A stretch of DNA of 64,000 nucleotides from contig CAVUMB010000003.1 in NCBI GenBank assembly GCA_963742405.1, forward strand, positions 124,001 through 188,000. Reading direction: 5' to 3'. This document shows, one piece after another, positions 17,802-27,026 of the stretch (position 1 is its first letter; every line of letters starts with the position of its first letter). The DNA is from JAGVSR01 sp963742405. GTDB taxonomy: Bacteria > Pseudomonadota > Alphaproteobacteria > Rhizobiales > Hyphomicrobiaceae. Both the position numbers and the translations under genes were made by a program. The notes beneath the pieces are model-generated. The model did no database searches. It was not told the DNA's origin and saw nothing but the letters and a program-made list of their open reading frames with translations.

Positions 17802-18990
17802 TCAGTCGCGGGCTAGGCAGACTGCGATGCCCATGCCGCCACCGATGCACAGCGTGGCGAGTGCCTTTTTCGCGTCACGACGCTGCATTTCGTACAGCAG
17901 CGTCGTCAACACGCGCGCACCCGACGCACCGATCGGATGGCCGATTGCAATGGCGCCGCCGTTGACGTTCACCTTGTCGGTATCCCAGCCGAGGCCCTTG
18001 TTGACCGAAATCGCCTGTGCGGCGAACGCCTCGTTGGCTTCGATCAGATCGAGATCCTTGATCGTCCAGCCGGCGCGTTCGAGCGCCTTTTTCGAAGCCG
18101 GGATCGGACCGGTGCCCATGATCGAGGGATCGACGCCGGCCTGCGCCCACGACACGATCCGAGCCAGCGGTTTCAAGCCGCGCTTCTTGGCTTCGGCGGC
18201 TGACATCAGCACGACGACGGCGGCACCATCGTTGATGCCCGATGCGTTGGCGGCCGTGACAGTGCCTTCTTTGGGATCGAACGCCGGACGCAGCTTGGCG
18301 ACGCTTTCGATCGTCACGCCGTCCTTGATGTATTCGTCGGTATCGACGATCGTGTCGCCCTTCTGGCCCTTGATCGTGACGGGCGCGATCTCGTCCTTGA
18401 ACTTGCCGGCCTTGCGCGCAGCTTCTGCCTTGTTCTGCGACGCGACAGCGAACTTGTCCTGCTCTTCGCGGCTGATCTGCCACTGGCGTGCAACGTTCTC
18501 GGCGGTCGTGCCCATGTGGTAGTTGTTGAACGAGTCCCACAGACCATCGCGTACCATCGTATCGACGAGCTTGCCGTCGCCCATCTTCGACGCCGTCCCG
18601 CATATGGATCGCGTGCGCCGACTGGCTCATGCTTTCCTGACCACCCGCGACGACCACCGTCGCAGCGCCGGTCTGAATTTGTTGCGCACCAAGCGCAACG
18701 GCGCGCAGACCCGAACCGCAGATCTGGTTGACACCCCAGGCCGGTGCATCGACCGGCACTCCTGCGCCGATGGCAGCGCGGCGAGCTGGTCCCTGGCCCT
18801 GGGCCGCGGTGAAAACCTGCCCGAGGATGACTTCCGACACGTCGCCGGGCTGGACATTGGCGCGCTGCAAAGCAGCCTTGATGACAACAGAACCGAGTTC
18901 ATGGGCCGGGAGCGAGGCGAGCGAGCCGGCGAACGAGCCGACGGGAGTGCGCGCAGCACTGACAATAACGATATCGGTATCCTGGCTCAT
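17802..18990 (-). CDS. phaA: Acetyl-CoA acetyltransferase (beta-ketothiolase), one frameshift as sequenced
   Basis: Condenses two acetyl-CoA to acetoacetyl-CoA for polyhydroxybutyrate. The N-terminal segment from ATG 18990 carries the nucleophile cysteine in NQICGSGLRAVALG and runs to QESMSQSAHAIHMRDGV. The rest, from MGDGKLVDTMVRDGLWDS, is in another frame and contains EANEAFAAQ, NVNGGAIAIGHPIGASG and CIGGGMG, all essential. One extra base at about 18588 explains the break; removing it restores DGVKMGDG and a normal thiolase of about 395 aa. A GGAGGAGG ribosome site precedes the start. Likely a consensus error. Confidence 0.92.
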
Positions 18991-19226
18991 AAAATCGGGC
19001 CTCCTCCCGGGGGGTGCATGAGTGGCTTCAGAGACACTTCACAGCGCCGTCTTTGATTAGAAAATCGCGCCGAACGAAGTTAGGCACACCCATAGCAGCA
19101 ACACTTGATTAATCGCAAATGCCCACGCGGGCGGCAAATGAGCCCAAAGTTGGTGCAGGATTGTCTGGTATGCCACGGCGAGCGTGTGTTACGATGCCGC
19201 ACCGCAAAATGTTGGAAGTCGCAGGA

Positions 19227-19880
19227 ATGTCAACTCTGAACAAGCCCGAACAGCAGCAAGAGAAACGCGAAGCGATCGTCATCAAGAAGTATGCGAACCG
19301 GCGGCTCTACAATACCGAGACGAGCCAGTATGTGACGCTCGATGACCTTGGCGCGATGGTGCGGGCTGACAAGGATTTTGTCGTCTATGACGCCAAGTCA
19401 GGCGATGACCTGACGCACTCGGTTCTCACGCAGATCATCGTTGACCAGGAAAGCCGTAATGACGGGCAGAACATGCTGCCAACGCCGTTTTTGCGGCAGT
19501 TGATCCGCTTCTACGACGATCAGATCGGACGCATGGTGCCGAGCTACCTGCAATTCAGCCTGGAAAATCTCGTGAAAGAGCAGGAGAAAATCCGCTCGCA
19601 ATTCACGGCGGCATTCACGAATCCTGCGGTTGCGTTCGAGGCCTACCAGGAGCAAGCCCGCAAGAACATGGTGATGTTCGAGCAGGCTGTGGCCATGTGG
19701 ACGTCATTCGGGGCAGCTGCCCAGCCCGGTTCGCGACCACCCGAAGTTCCCGTTACGGGTGACAAGCCTAAGATCGAGGCGGTTCCTTCGGTGGCTAAAG
19801 GCGACGAGATATCGGAACTCAAGGCCCAGCTGGAATCCATGCAGCGCAGTCTTGAGAAATTGACCAAGGACCGGTCCTGA
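19227..19880 (+). CDS. phaR: Polyhydroxyalkanoate synthesis repressor PhaR
   Basis: DNA- and PHB-binding repressor that senses polymer granules and controls phasin genes. From ATG 19227, preceded by GCAGGA, it is 217 aa. The N-terminal PHB/PHA DNA-binding domain is clear (IKKYANRRLYNTETSQYVTL, about 20-39), followed by the granule-associated region with FYDDQIGRMVPSYLQFSLE. The C-terminal 30 residues form a predicted coiled coil (ISELKAQLESMQRSLEKL). It is divergent from phaA, the standard layout, so the 236-base gap probably carries PhaR operators. Confidence 0.93.
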   Translation: MSTLNKPEQQQEKREAIVIKKYANRRLYNTETSQYVTLDDLGAMVRADKDFVVYDAKSGDDLTHSVLTQIIVDQESRNDGQNMLPTPFLRQLIRFYDDQIGRMVPSYLQFSLENLVKEQEKIRSQFTAAFTNPAVAFEAYQEQARKNMVMFEQAVAMWTSFGAAAQPGSRPPEVPVTGDKPKIEAVPSVAKGDEISELKAQLESMQRSLEKLTKDRS

Positions 19881-19916
19881 CCGGACCGCTGCGCCGGCCC
19901 GTCGCTGCAAAAATCT

Positions 19917-21686
19917 TTATTCGATTGGCGCGCGGTATTCGTCGGCGGAGATGGGCAGGCCGAAGTGGAAGCCCTGGAGATAGTCGATCCCGGCGTCGGT
20001 CAAGAACTGAGCGGCGCGCTCGTCGCCGACCCACTCGGCCACGGTCTCCAGTTCGAAGGTGCGGGCCAACTCGACCATTGTTTTTATAAAGGCTTGGTCG
20101 GCCTTATCGTCCATGATGTTTTTTACGAATGCACCGTCGATTTTTACGATGTCGACCTTCAGCGCCTTCAGGTTTTTGAAGGATGTGTAGCCCGCGCCGA
20201 AGTCGTCGATCGCAATGCGGCAACCCATTTCGCGCAGCGTATCGACGAACGCTTTCATCAAGTCCATATCGACAATCACGCTCGTTTCGGTGATCTCGAC
20301 GATCATGCGTGGCGTGATGCTCGGATCATCCTTGATCAGCTGACGCAGGGTGGCCAGCCAATCCGGCTCGTTCGCCGTCAGGCTCGAGACGTTGACGGAG
20401 AGCGTCAGTTCCGGGTGCTGCTTTAAAAGTGCGACAGCCATTTCGAGCGTGCGCCGATCGATGACGCGCGATAGGCCGAGTTGTTCGGCGGTCTCGATAA
20501 ACCGGCCAGCCGAGACGAGTTCGCCATTGGGCCGCTCCATTCGCAGGAGGCATTCGTAGATCCGGGCCTTGCCCGTACGCGTTTCGATCATCGGCTGGAG
20601 CGCGAGGCGCATGCGTCCCGCTTCGAGTGCCGAGATCACCTCATCGACCATGGCGATATTGCGCTGGCGGGCACTTTCCGTGATCGTGTTCGGCTCCCAG
20701 GCTACAAAGCCCTCCAGGCGATGCTGCTTGGCCTTGTCGAGGGCTTGTAGCGCGCAACTCAGGGTTTGATGAACGGTGTGGGCGTGGTTGAGCAGGATAA
20801 CGCCGCCGATCGAGACCGTCGCCTGCACCTGGGCGCCGCTCGCGCGTAACGTCAACTCGCGCACCGCGCGCATGAACCGCTCTGCCGCGATCTGCATGGC
20901 ACCTGGCGCGCAGTCATTCAGGATGATGCCAAATTTGTTGGCCGAGTAGCGTCCGAGCGTGTCACCGCCGCGCAATTTGCTCTTGATGGCGTTGACGACG
21001 CCGGCGATGACTTCATCGCCGGTTTGATGACCAAACGTGTCGTTGACGGTGGTCAGATTGTTGATCGCCACCATCAGGAATGCGGCTTGGGTGTGTGATC
21101 GCGCGCAACGCAAGATTACGGCATTCAGCGCATCGGTGAGACGAGACCGGTTGAGCTGGCCGGTCAATTCATCGTGGTCGTTGCGATACAGGAGGCGCTG
21201 TTCTTCGATATAGCTGTCGGCAACGAGCCGGATCACGCCGCGCGCACGCATCGGCCGACCATCGCGCGCAGCCCACCATCGGCCGTGGTCTTCAACCCAA
21301 ACACGAACCGAGCGTGGTCCGGCCGACTGGACACGATACTGCAGGCGATAGGGAATGCCACCGGCCTGCGAATGTTGGGTTGTGACATCGAATATGCGGC
21401 TGCGCTGACCGGCGTCTTCCGGCATCAACAGTGCTGCAAAGCTTTGTCCCGTTGAAATGCTGCCGACATCAGCGACTTTCAAAACCGTGGCTGCGTTGCT
21501 CTCCCAGGCGATTTGATCGCTGGCCAGATCCCATGTGTAGGTGGTTTCGTCGATGCGAGCCGGCCCCCCGACGAGATCGAAACCTTCCTCTTTGGTCAGC
21601 GCTTCGAAATCCGACGCGGATGGCTCCGCGCTGGGGAACGGTAAAATCGGCTGATGCGACTGAATCACAGGGGTCCCCGCGCCCAC
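19917..21686 (-). CDS. PAS-GGDEF-EAL protein, probable c-di-GMP phosphodiesterase
   Basis: A 589-aa cytoplasmic protein: a PAS-like sensor (about 45-160), a GGDEF domain (about 165-325) and an EAL domain (about 340-585). The GGDEF signature is replaced by SANKF in GRYSANKFGIIL, so cyclase activity should be lost. The EAL domain keeps what look like all catalytic residues: E in ECLLRM, N in LSVNVSS, E in EITETS, DD in DDFGAGYTS, K in VKIDGAFV, E in VAEWVG and Q in QGFHFG. It should therefore hydrolyse c-di-GMP, with the degenerate GGDEF perhaps as a GTP sensor (inference). Convergent with phaR. Confidence 0.9.
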   Translation of the reverse strand: MGAGTPVIQSHQPILPFPSAEPSASDFEALTKEEGFDLVGGPARIDETTYTWDLASDQIAWESNAATVLKVADVGSISTGQSFAALLMPEDAGQRSRIFDVTTQHSQAGGIPYRLQYRVQSAGPRSVRVWVEDHGRWWAARDGRPMRARGVIRLVADSYIEEQRLLYRNDHDELTGQLNRSRLTDALNAVILRCARSHTQAAFLMVAINNLTTVNDTFGHQTGDEVIAGVVNAIKSKLRGGDTLGRYSANKFGIILNDCAPGAMQIAAERFMRAVRELTLRASGAQVQATVSIGGVILLNHAHTVHQTLSCALQALDKAKQHRLEGFVAWEPNTITESARQRNIAMVDEVISALEAGRMRLALQPMIETRTGKARIYECLLRMERPNGELVSAGRFIETAEQLGLSRVIDRRTLEMAVALLKQHPELTLSVNVSSLTANEPDWLATLRQLIKDDPSITPRMIVEITETSVIVDMDLMKAFVDTLREMGCRIAIDDFGAGYTSFKNLKALKVDIVKIDGAFVKNIMDDKADQAFIKTMVELARTFELETVAEWVGDERAAQFLTDAGIDYLQGFHFGLPISADEYRAPIE

Positions 21687-21828
21687 ACGACAACATGTGT
21701 GGCGCGCATTGCTGCGAACGCCACCGTTTCAAACTAGGCGCAAATTCCTAAGAACATTTAAAATTGTAAATGAACGGTGGTAAACGCGGCGTTGATCCCT
21801 GGCTTGCCGCCGATGCTGCAACAGCAAA

Positions 21829-21855
21829 GGCGGCCCGCCTGTTCGACGTGCCGCC
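21829..21855 (-). terminator. Probable terminator after the 21882-22289 gene
   Basis: GGCGGC (21829-21834) pairs with GCCGCC (21850-21855). Read on the minus strand, TTTGCTGTT follows the hairpin. It lies 26 bases after the stop of the membrane-protein gene. Confidence 0.45.
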
Positions 21856-21881
21856 TGTTTTCTCCAGTGATTTTTCCGGGA

Positions 21882-22289
21882 TTACTGGTCGCCGCCACCA
21901 AAGCCGATGTCGCGTTTGGCGACCCGGATGCCAATCGTGAAACCGGCGATCACATCGATCAATGCAACCATGAGCAGCAGGAAGAAAACGGATGTCGCCG
22001 CCTGGCTAACCAGAAGGAACTGGACCAGAAAGGCGATGAAGACAACCATCGACAGGCCGTGATCGATCATCGATGCGGTGCCGGTGTAGGTGGCCTTAAC
22101 GATTTCGATGAAGAGGACGACGATGCCGATCAAGAGCAGCAGATCGCCCCAGGTCAGTTTCCAGACGCCGCCACTCATCATGGTGATTCCGTCGCCAACT
22201 AGCGACCCGTTGAGATCGATCCCCATGAGGGCCAACAGATTGTAGAGAATGAACGGAATAATCGTCAGCGGAAGTGCGGCAAGCGACAT
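21882..22289 (-). CDS. Conserved four-helix inner-membrane protein, unknown function
   Basis: From ATG 22289 the product is 135 aa and almost entirely hydrophobic, with four predicted membrane helices near 5-22, 45-62, 75-95 and 97-118. No catalytic motif is visible. It ends in a short polar tail with FGGGDQ. An in-frame extension upstream runs through a tandem repeat and is not likely translated. I recognise the style of a conserved Hyphomicrobiales membrane protein but cannot assign a role. Confidence 0.75.
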   Translation of the reverse strand: MSLAALPLTIIPFILYNLLALMGIDLNGSLVGDGITMMSGGVWKLTWGDLLLLIGIVVLFIEIVKATYTGTASMIDHGLSMVVFIAFLVQFLLVSQAATSVFFLLLMVALIDVIAGFTIGIRVAKRDIGFGGGDQ

Positions 22290-22299
22290 CGATGTCTCC

Positions 22300-22338
22300 C
22301 TTGATCCTTGGCCTTGATCCTCGGCCTTGGTCCTCGGC
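22300..22338. repeat. Three tandem copies of a 13-base unit
   Basis: Units at 22300-22312, 22313-22325 and 22326-22338 differ by one or two bases (CTTGATCCTTGGC, CTTGATCCTCGGC, CTTGGTCCTCGGC). They lie immediately upstream of the membrane-protein start codon, in its 5' region. Confidence 0.8.
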
Positions 22339-22464
22339 CCCCCGGGCGCTGCCCGGCAAACACGGGCTAGCAGTATCACGTCAAACCCGAGCGGTCGCCC
22401 GCCGTGTGGAGGTCACGTGTGACTGCAGATCGTGGCCGGCATCAGGCCGTGGCCTGAAAACGGA

Positions 22465-22650
22465 TCAAGCCTCGGCCTTCGGCGGCAAAATTTGGCGACC
22501 CTTATACTTGCCGGTCTTGAGATCGATGTGATGCGGACGGCGACGTTCGCCGCTATCCTTGTCCTCGATATACGACGGGCGGGCGAGGGCATCGTGCGAC
22601 TGACGCTGGCCCTTCTTCATGCGCGACGTTTTTTTCCTGGGTACGGCCAC
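22465..22650 (-). CDS. rpmF: 50S ribosomal protein L32
   Basis: A 61-aa protein that starts at GTG 22650 and opens MAVPRKKTSRMKKGQ, the conserved L32 N-terminus. A basic RRPHHIDLKTGKYKGRQ segment follows at about 38-54. The zinc cysteines of some L32 proteins are absent, as usual in alphaproteobacteria. It is a single gene upstream of the membrane-protein gene, on the same strand. Confidence 0.95.
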   Translation of the reverse strand: MAVPRKKTSRMKKGQRQSHDALARPSYIEDKDSGERRRPHHIDLKTGKYKGRQILPPKAEA

Positions 22651-22822
22651 TTTGAATACTCCGCTCGTCGGTCGATGGGCTGACACCACTGCGGATTGAG
22701 GGCGTAAAGCACCTGTAAACGCAGAAGAATTGCCCGAATGGGACGGCCATTTGACTTGCCCGGACCCGCGCAAAAAGACGCGGTGCGGCGCGGGCAGTCC
22801 AGGCCACAGAGCGCGCCTTATA

Positions 22823-24079
22823 CTACAAACCTTGCCGTGCGCCAGCCCTCTTCTTGACCGTCGTCTCCCAACCGGACGGGTTGGCTGGTTCATTGTCGGC
22901 CGCAGCGCTCGATGAACGTTGCCGCCCGGTCATCGCGCAATCTGCAACCGGTCCCGCGGCCCGCATCCTCGATTGAATGACGCTCGCCTTGCGCGCCGTG
23001 CGTGTGGAGGGGTCACCGGCGTCGCGCAGAATCGGGTTTGGAAGTGCAGCTGCAAGCAGGGCCGCCTCCCGTTCGGTCAGTCGCGAGGCGGGTTTTGAAA
23101 AATGATGCCGCGCGGCTGCTTGGGCCCCAAACACGCCCGGACCCCATTCGGCGATGTTGAGATAAATTTCGAGCATACGCGACTTCGGCCAGACGGCTTC
23201 TGCCGCAAACGTCAGGGGGATTTCGACGGCTTTGCGCACAAAGGACTTCGACTGTGAAAGAAAGAGGTTCTTGATCACTTGCATCGAGATCGTGCTTGCC
23301 CCGCGTACCATCCTGCCTTCGCCGGCCTGCTCGAGCGCGGCCTCGATTGCCACAAGATCAATGCCGTAGTGGTCGCAGAAGCCCCAGTCTTCCGAGACCA
23401 CCACAGCTCGCAGGAGGTTTGATGAAATGTCTTCGATCGGCACCCAATCCTGTTCGATCGTCGTGCCGGTCAGCCACTGATAGGCAATCAAGGTTGTGGT
23501 CGGCGGATTGATGAAGCGGTAGATCACGATCAGGCTCAGGACGACCGCGAAGTACGCGGCGATAGTCAGTCCGGCCAAGCGGGCGACGCGCCGCCATGTC
23601 CATGGGCCCTGCAAAAGCCTTGACCAGATTTGCGGACCGGCAGCGGGAAGGACCTCATGGATGGTGACTGCCGGAGGGGCCGGTGCGGCGGCCAATGCCG
23701 CCGGTTCGGTTATAGAGGGTGCGGGCGTGTCGTGTCGTAACCGTTCTGCCTTTGGCTCAGCGGCCAGCGATTGTTGCGTGTTGGCAGCATGCTCATCGTC
23801 AATAACCGCGGCCAGGGCTGGTTCGACAGGTGGCGCCGGCCAATCACTCATCAGTTCGGACGTTGTTTGGCCGGTCGCGGATTCCTGTGTGGCGTCCACG
23901 GTCGGTGACGTGGGTATCGGAAACGGTTGTGCTGTCGCGGGCGGCGGCGGGATCGCATCGGCAATCCGGTGCACAGCGGCCGCAATCAAGTCATCGATGC
24001 TGAGTTGCGCAGCGGACATGGTTTCAACCCCCGCCGCCGGGGCGGCCGCGTCCCTGTCTGCTTCATCGCCATCGCTCAC
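22823..24079 (-). CDS. mtgA: Monofunctional peptidoglycan glycosyltransferase with long N-terminal extension
   Basis: Polymerises lipid II into glycan strands at the periplasmic face. Its GT51 domain (about 205-375) shows all key blocks: catalytic glutamate in VVSEDWGFCDHYGID, GASTISMQVIKNLFLS with the second glutamate region, KAVEIPLTFAAE and EIYLNIAEWGPGVFG. One membrane anchor lies near 168-190. Unusually, about 160 Ala/Pro-rich, presumably disordered and cytoplasmic residues precede the anchor, making 418 aa instead of the usual 230-270. The C-terminal 40 residues are also polar and non-conserved. A downstream start would remove much of the extension. Confidence 0.9.
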   Translation of the reverse strand: MSDGDEADRDAAAPAAGVETMSAAQLSIDDLIAAAVHRIADAIPPPPATAQPFPIPTSPTVDATQESATGQTTSELMSDWPAPPVEPALAAVIDDEHAANTQQSLAAEPKAERLRHDTPAPSITEPAALAAAPAPPAVTIHEVLPAAGPQIWSRLLQGPWTWRRVARLAGLTIAAYFAVVLSLIVIYRFINPPTTTLIAYQWLTGTTIEQDWVPIEDISSNLLRAVVVSEDWGFCDHYGIDLVAIEAALEQAGEGRMVRGASTISMQVIKNLFLSQSKSFVRKAVEIPLTFAAEAVWPKSRMLEIYLNIAEWGPGVFGAQAAARHHFSKPASRLTEREAALLAAALPNPILRDAGDPSTRTARKASVIQSRMRAAGPVADCAMTGRQRSSSAAADNEPANPSGWETTVKKRAGARQGL

Positions 24080-24311
24080 TTGCGCAACATTCCTGTTCTT
24101 GTGTGGCCTGTTCTTGAGTGGCGGCGTGCGATAGGCCCGCGAGGCGGCGGCACGTCAGATCGAGCCCTAGGGATATCCATCCCGCAGTTAACAGCACAGA
24201 GCGCAATCGTGCGCCCCCTCGTCAGGGCACCCGTCGCCCGCCTGCCCGGTGCATGATATGGCTTGCGCCCCCCGCGCCCGCCCAATTCCCTACCGACTAG
24301 GTAATTCGTTC

Positions 24312-25229
24312 ATGACATTCGCGCAAAGCCTTGCCAACGCCGCTCGCCTCACGGAGGTGGCGCTCGCGCGCATTCTGAGCGAAAAGTCTTTGGCCGGCGA
24401 GGCACCTGAACCGCAGTCAGGGCGATTGATCGCGGCCATGCGCCATGCGGTGCTCGGCGGGGGCAAGCGCGTTCGACCGTTGCTGGTCATTGAAAGTGCT
24501 ACGCTGTTCGGTGTGCCAGGCGAGCGGTCGGCGGCGACTGCCGCGGCCCTGGAACTGGTCCACTGCTATTCCCTCGCCCATGATGATCTGCCCGCAATGG
24601 ACAACGACACCTTGCGCCGCGGGCAGCCGACTGTGTGGACGGCTTACGATGAGTGGACCGCCATCCTGGCCGGCGATGGCCTATTGACGCTGGCTTTCGA
24701 AGTTCTTGCCCGGCCCGAAACGCATGCCGACGCCGAGATCCGCGTTGCACTGGTTGCGGCGTTGGCGCGCTCTTCGGGTGCGGCGGGCATGGTGGGAGGC
24801 CAAGCGCTCGACTTGATGGCCGATAAACTCGGCGATCCTGCCGTTCCATCCGTCGATCATATCCGACGGCTGCAAGCCATGAAGACGGGAGCGTTGTTGG
24901 TCTTCGCCTGCGAGGCCGGCGGTATCCTCGGCGGAGCGTCCGCGATCGAACGGAAGGCGCTTGCCGACTTCGGCGCTGCGCTCGGTCTGGCGTTTCAAAT
25001 CGCCGATGATCTCCTCGATGCGGAGGGCGATGCAGCGACCGTCGGAAAGGCCGTTGCGAAAGACGCCGCAGCCAACAAGGCGACTTTGGTATCGCTGCTG
25101 GGCCTTTCGGCAGCGAAGGCGATGCTCGCAGAGACGGAGGCGAAGGCCAACGATGCGCTTGCGGTCTTTGGCGCGAAGGCTGACGTGCTGCGCGCGGCGG
25201 CGCGTTTTGTTGTTAACCGTCGAAGCTGA
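24312..25229 (+). CDS. ispA: Polyprenyl (farnesyl/geranylgeranyl) diphosphate synthase
   Basis: Chain-elongating trans-prenyltransferase of isoprenoid synthesis. From ATG 24312 the protein is 305 aa. The first aspartate-rich motif is DDLPAMDND, with RRGQPT after it; the second is QIADDLLD. GGGKRVRPLL near residue 52 binds the diphosphate. Short-chain specificity (FPP) is suggested by YSLAHDD and by the similarity to IspA; xseB and dxs, often adjacent, are not here. It ends 4 bases from the convergent hisH stop. Confidence 0.9.
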   Translation: MTFAQSLANAARLTEVALARILSEKSLAGEAPEPQSGRLIAAMRHAVLGGGKRVRPLLVIESATLFGVPGERSAATAAALELVHCYSLAHDDLPAMDNDTLRRGQPTVWTAYDEWTAILAGDGLLTLAFEVLARPETHADAEIRVALVAALARSSGAAGMVGGQALDLMADKLGDPAVPSVDHIRRLQAMKTGALLVFACEAGGILGGASAIERKALADFGAALGLAFQIADDLLDAEGDAATVGKAVAKDAAANKATLVSLLGLSAAKAMLAETEAKANDALAVFGAKADVLRAAARFVVNRRS

Positions 25230-25232
25230 ATG

Positions 25233-25886
25233 CTACGGAGACCAACGCAGGAAATTCGCAATCAGGCCGAGACCAAGCGATTGGCTTTTCTCGGGATGAA
25301 ACTGCGTGCCGGCCAAATTGTCGTGCGCGATGAGCGCCGTCACCGGCCCGCCATAGTCCGTCTCGGCCACCACATCGGCGTGGTTGACGGGCACAAAGTG
25401 ATACGAGTGGACAAAATAGGCGTGAAGACCTTTCGGGCCGGTATTTAATCCCTCGAAGAGCGGATGTTTGATGAGAATATTGAGCGTATTCCATCCCATG
25501 TGCGGGATCTTGAGCGCGGGATCGGTGGGCTCGATGGCACGCACCTCGCCGGATATCCAGTCGAGGCCGTCCGTCATTCCGTGTTCAAGCCCTCGGGTGG
25601 CGAGCAACTGCATGCCGACGCAAATGCCCAGGAACGGGCGGCCCTTACGGCGCACTGCGTCGTACATGGCGTCACGCATTCCCGCGACCGCTTCGAGCCC
25701 GGCCTTGCAATCAGCGAACGCGCCGACGCCTGGCAGCACCACGCGATCCGCAGCGCGGACCACGTTAGGATCGGAGGTGACCACAATCTGGCACTCGGTA
25801 CCGCCATCGCGGGCCGCACGCTCGAAAGCTTTCGCCGCCGAGTGCAGATTGCCCGAGCCGTAATCGATTATGGCAACGCGCTGCAT
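25233..25886 (-). CDS. hisH: Imidazole glycerol phosphate synthase, glutamine amidotransferase subunit
   Basis: Supplies ammonia from glutamine to HisF at the branch point of histidine and purine metabolism. The 217-aa class I amidotransferase has nucleophile cysteine in GICVGMQLL, catalytic histidine and glutamate in GTQFHPEKSQ, and the oxyanion region PGVGAFADC. It follows the DUF2628 gene by 19 bases in a hisB-DUF2628-hisH unit. The usual next genes hisA and hisF are absent; convergent ispA takes their place. Confidence 0.95.
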   Translation of the reverse strand: MQRVAIIDYGSGNLHSAAKAFERAARDGGTECQIVVTSDPNVVRAADRVVLPGVGAFADCKAGLEAVAGMRDAMYDAVRRKGRPFLGICVGMQLLATRGLEHGMTDGLDWISGEVRAIEPTDPALKIPHMGWNTLNILIKHPLFEGLNTGPKGLHAYFVHSYHFVPVNHADVVAETDYGGPVTALIAHDNLAGTQFHPEKSQSLGLGLIANFLRWSP

Positions 25887-25905
25887 TGTCGTGTCCGCTC
25901 AACCT

Positions 25906-26418
25906 TCAGGCCCGGCTGCCAAACAGCCGCCACCAAGAGCCGCCAAAAAAGCCCGGCTCGGACCCCAAGCTCGTTCGGTCTTCGTCGTTGGGAAGAGCGC
26001 TTAACCAACTGTCGAAGAAGCGGCGCTCGCATTCTGGGAGATTGCGGCCGGCGACCGTGCCGAGTTCTGTCCACCCGCGATAGCTCAGCCACGTTCGCTC
26101 AAGTGTCGATGCCTCAAGGCCCAAATAGATGTTGAGGCCGATGATCATGAACGTAAACCAGTTTTCCAGCAGACCGACAGACCACAACACCGCCGCCGCT
26201 ACAAATGCGAGCACAAGATAGGCGGCAAAGGCGAACCACTGGCCTTTCACGATCAGATAAACCGGGGAAAAAAGTGCAGCACCCCAGGAGAAACCGTCGC
26301 GGACAAAAACCAGCGACGCAGCGCGATCGATACGGTCGAGCGGTGGTCGCGGGGGCTCGTGCACCGTAAAGACACTGACGTCGGCATTGTCTCTCGCACG
26401 CACCAGTAACCACATCAT
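25906..26418 (-). CDS. DUF2628-type membrane protein in the his operon
   Basis: From ATG 26418 the product is about 170 aa with two or three hydrophobic helices (about 60-75, 80-102) between polar ends. The DGFSWGAALFSPVYLIVKGQW block is the kind of motif seen in DUF2628. The start codon overlaps the hisB stop (TGATG). This gene is habitually found between hisB and hisH in Hyphomicrobiales, yet no role in histidine synthesis is known. The C-terminus ends in a Trp/Arg-rich GGSWWRLFGSRA. Confidence 0.78.
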   Translation of the reverse strand: MMWLLVRARDNADVSVFTVHEPPRPPLDRIDRAASLVFVRDGFSWGAALFSPVYLIVKGQWFAFAAYLVLAFVAAAVLWSVGLLENWFTFMIIGLNIYLGLEASTLERTWLSYRGWTELGTVAGRNLPECERRFFDSWLSALPNDEDRTSLGSEPGFFGGSWWRLFGSRA

Positions 26419-27011
26419 ACGCTGAGTGTTCCTTTGGTCGATGGCACCCGTCCCGCCTGCCGCGGGTCCGGCGTCATGGCCAAACGCAAGGCTCGGGCCA
26501 GACCTTTGAAACAAGTTTCGATGATGTGGTGATTGTTTTCACCGTAAAGATTCTGCACATGCAGCGTGATGCCCGCGTTCTGGGCGAACGCTTGGAACCA
26601 CTCGCGGAAAAGCTCGGTATCCATTTCACCCAGCTTGTCGCGGCTGAAATTGACGTTCCAGATCAGGTACGGCCGTCCCGACACGTCCACTGCGACGCGT
26701 GTCAGCGTCTCGTCCATCGGCAGATGTACGTCCGCATAACGCGCAATGCCGGCCTTGTCGCCGAGCGCCATCGCGACCGCTTGGCCGAGAACAATGCCGC
26801 TGTCTTCGGTCGTGTGGTGATAGTCAACGTGCAGATCGCCTTTGGCCACCAGGCGGATGTCGATCAGCGCGTGCCGCGACAGCTGTTCCAGCATGTGATC
26901 CAGAAAACCGATGCCCGTCTTGATCTCGAACACGCCGGTGCCATCCAGGTCGATCGTCGCCTGGATCTCAGTTTCCTTCGTTTTGCGCGAAATCGTGGCC
27001 TGCCGTTTCAA
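26415..27011 (-). CDS. hisB: Imidazoleglycerol-phosphate dehydratase
   Basis: Mn-dependent dehydratase of histidine synthesis. The 198-aa monofunctional form shows the duplicated metal-binding blocks: GIGFLDHMLEQLSRH with HVDYHHTTED in the first half, and YGENNHHIIETCFKG in the second. First gene of the minus-strand hisB-DUF2628-hisH unit and divergent from hslV. Its upstream region is occupied by the four-copy palindromic array, which would fall in its leader or promoter. Confidence 0.95.
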   Translation of the reverse strand: MKRQATISRKTKETEIQATIDLDGTGVFEIKTGIGFLDHMLEQLSRHALIDIRLVAKGDLHVDYHHTTEDSGIVLGQAVAMALGDKAGIARYADVHLPMDETLTRVAVDVSGRPYLIWNVNFSRDKLGEMDTELFREWFQAFAQNAGITLHVQNLYGENNHHIIETCFKGLARALRLAMTPDPRQAGRVPSTKGTLSV

Positions 27012-27026
27012 GATTGCCTCTTTGTG

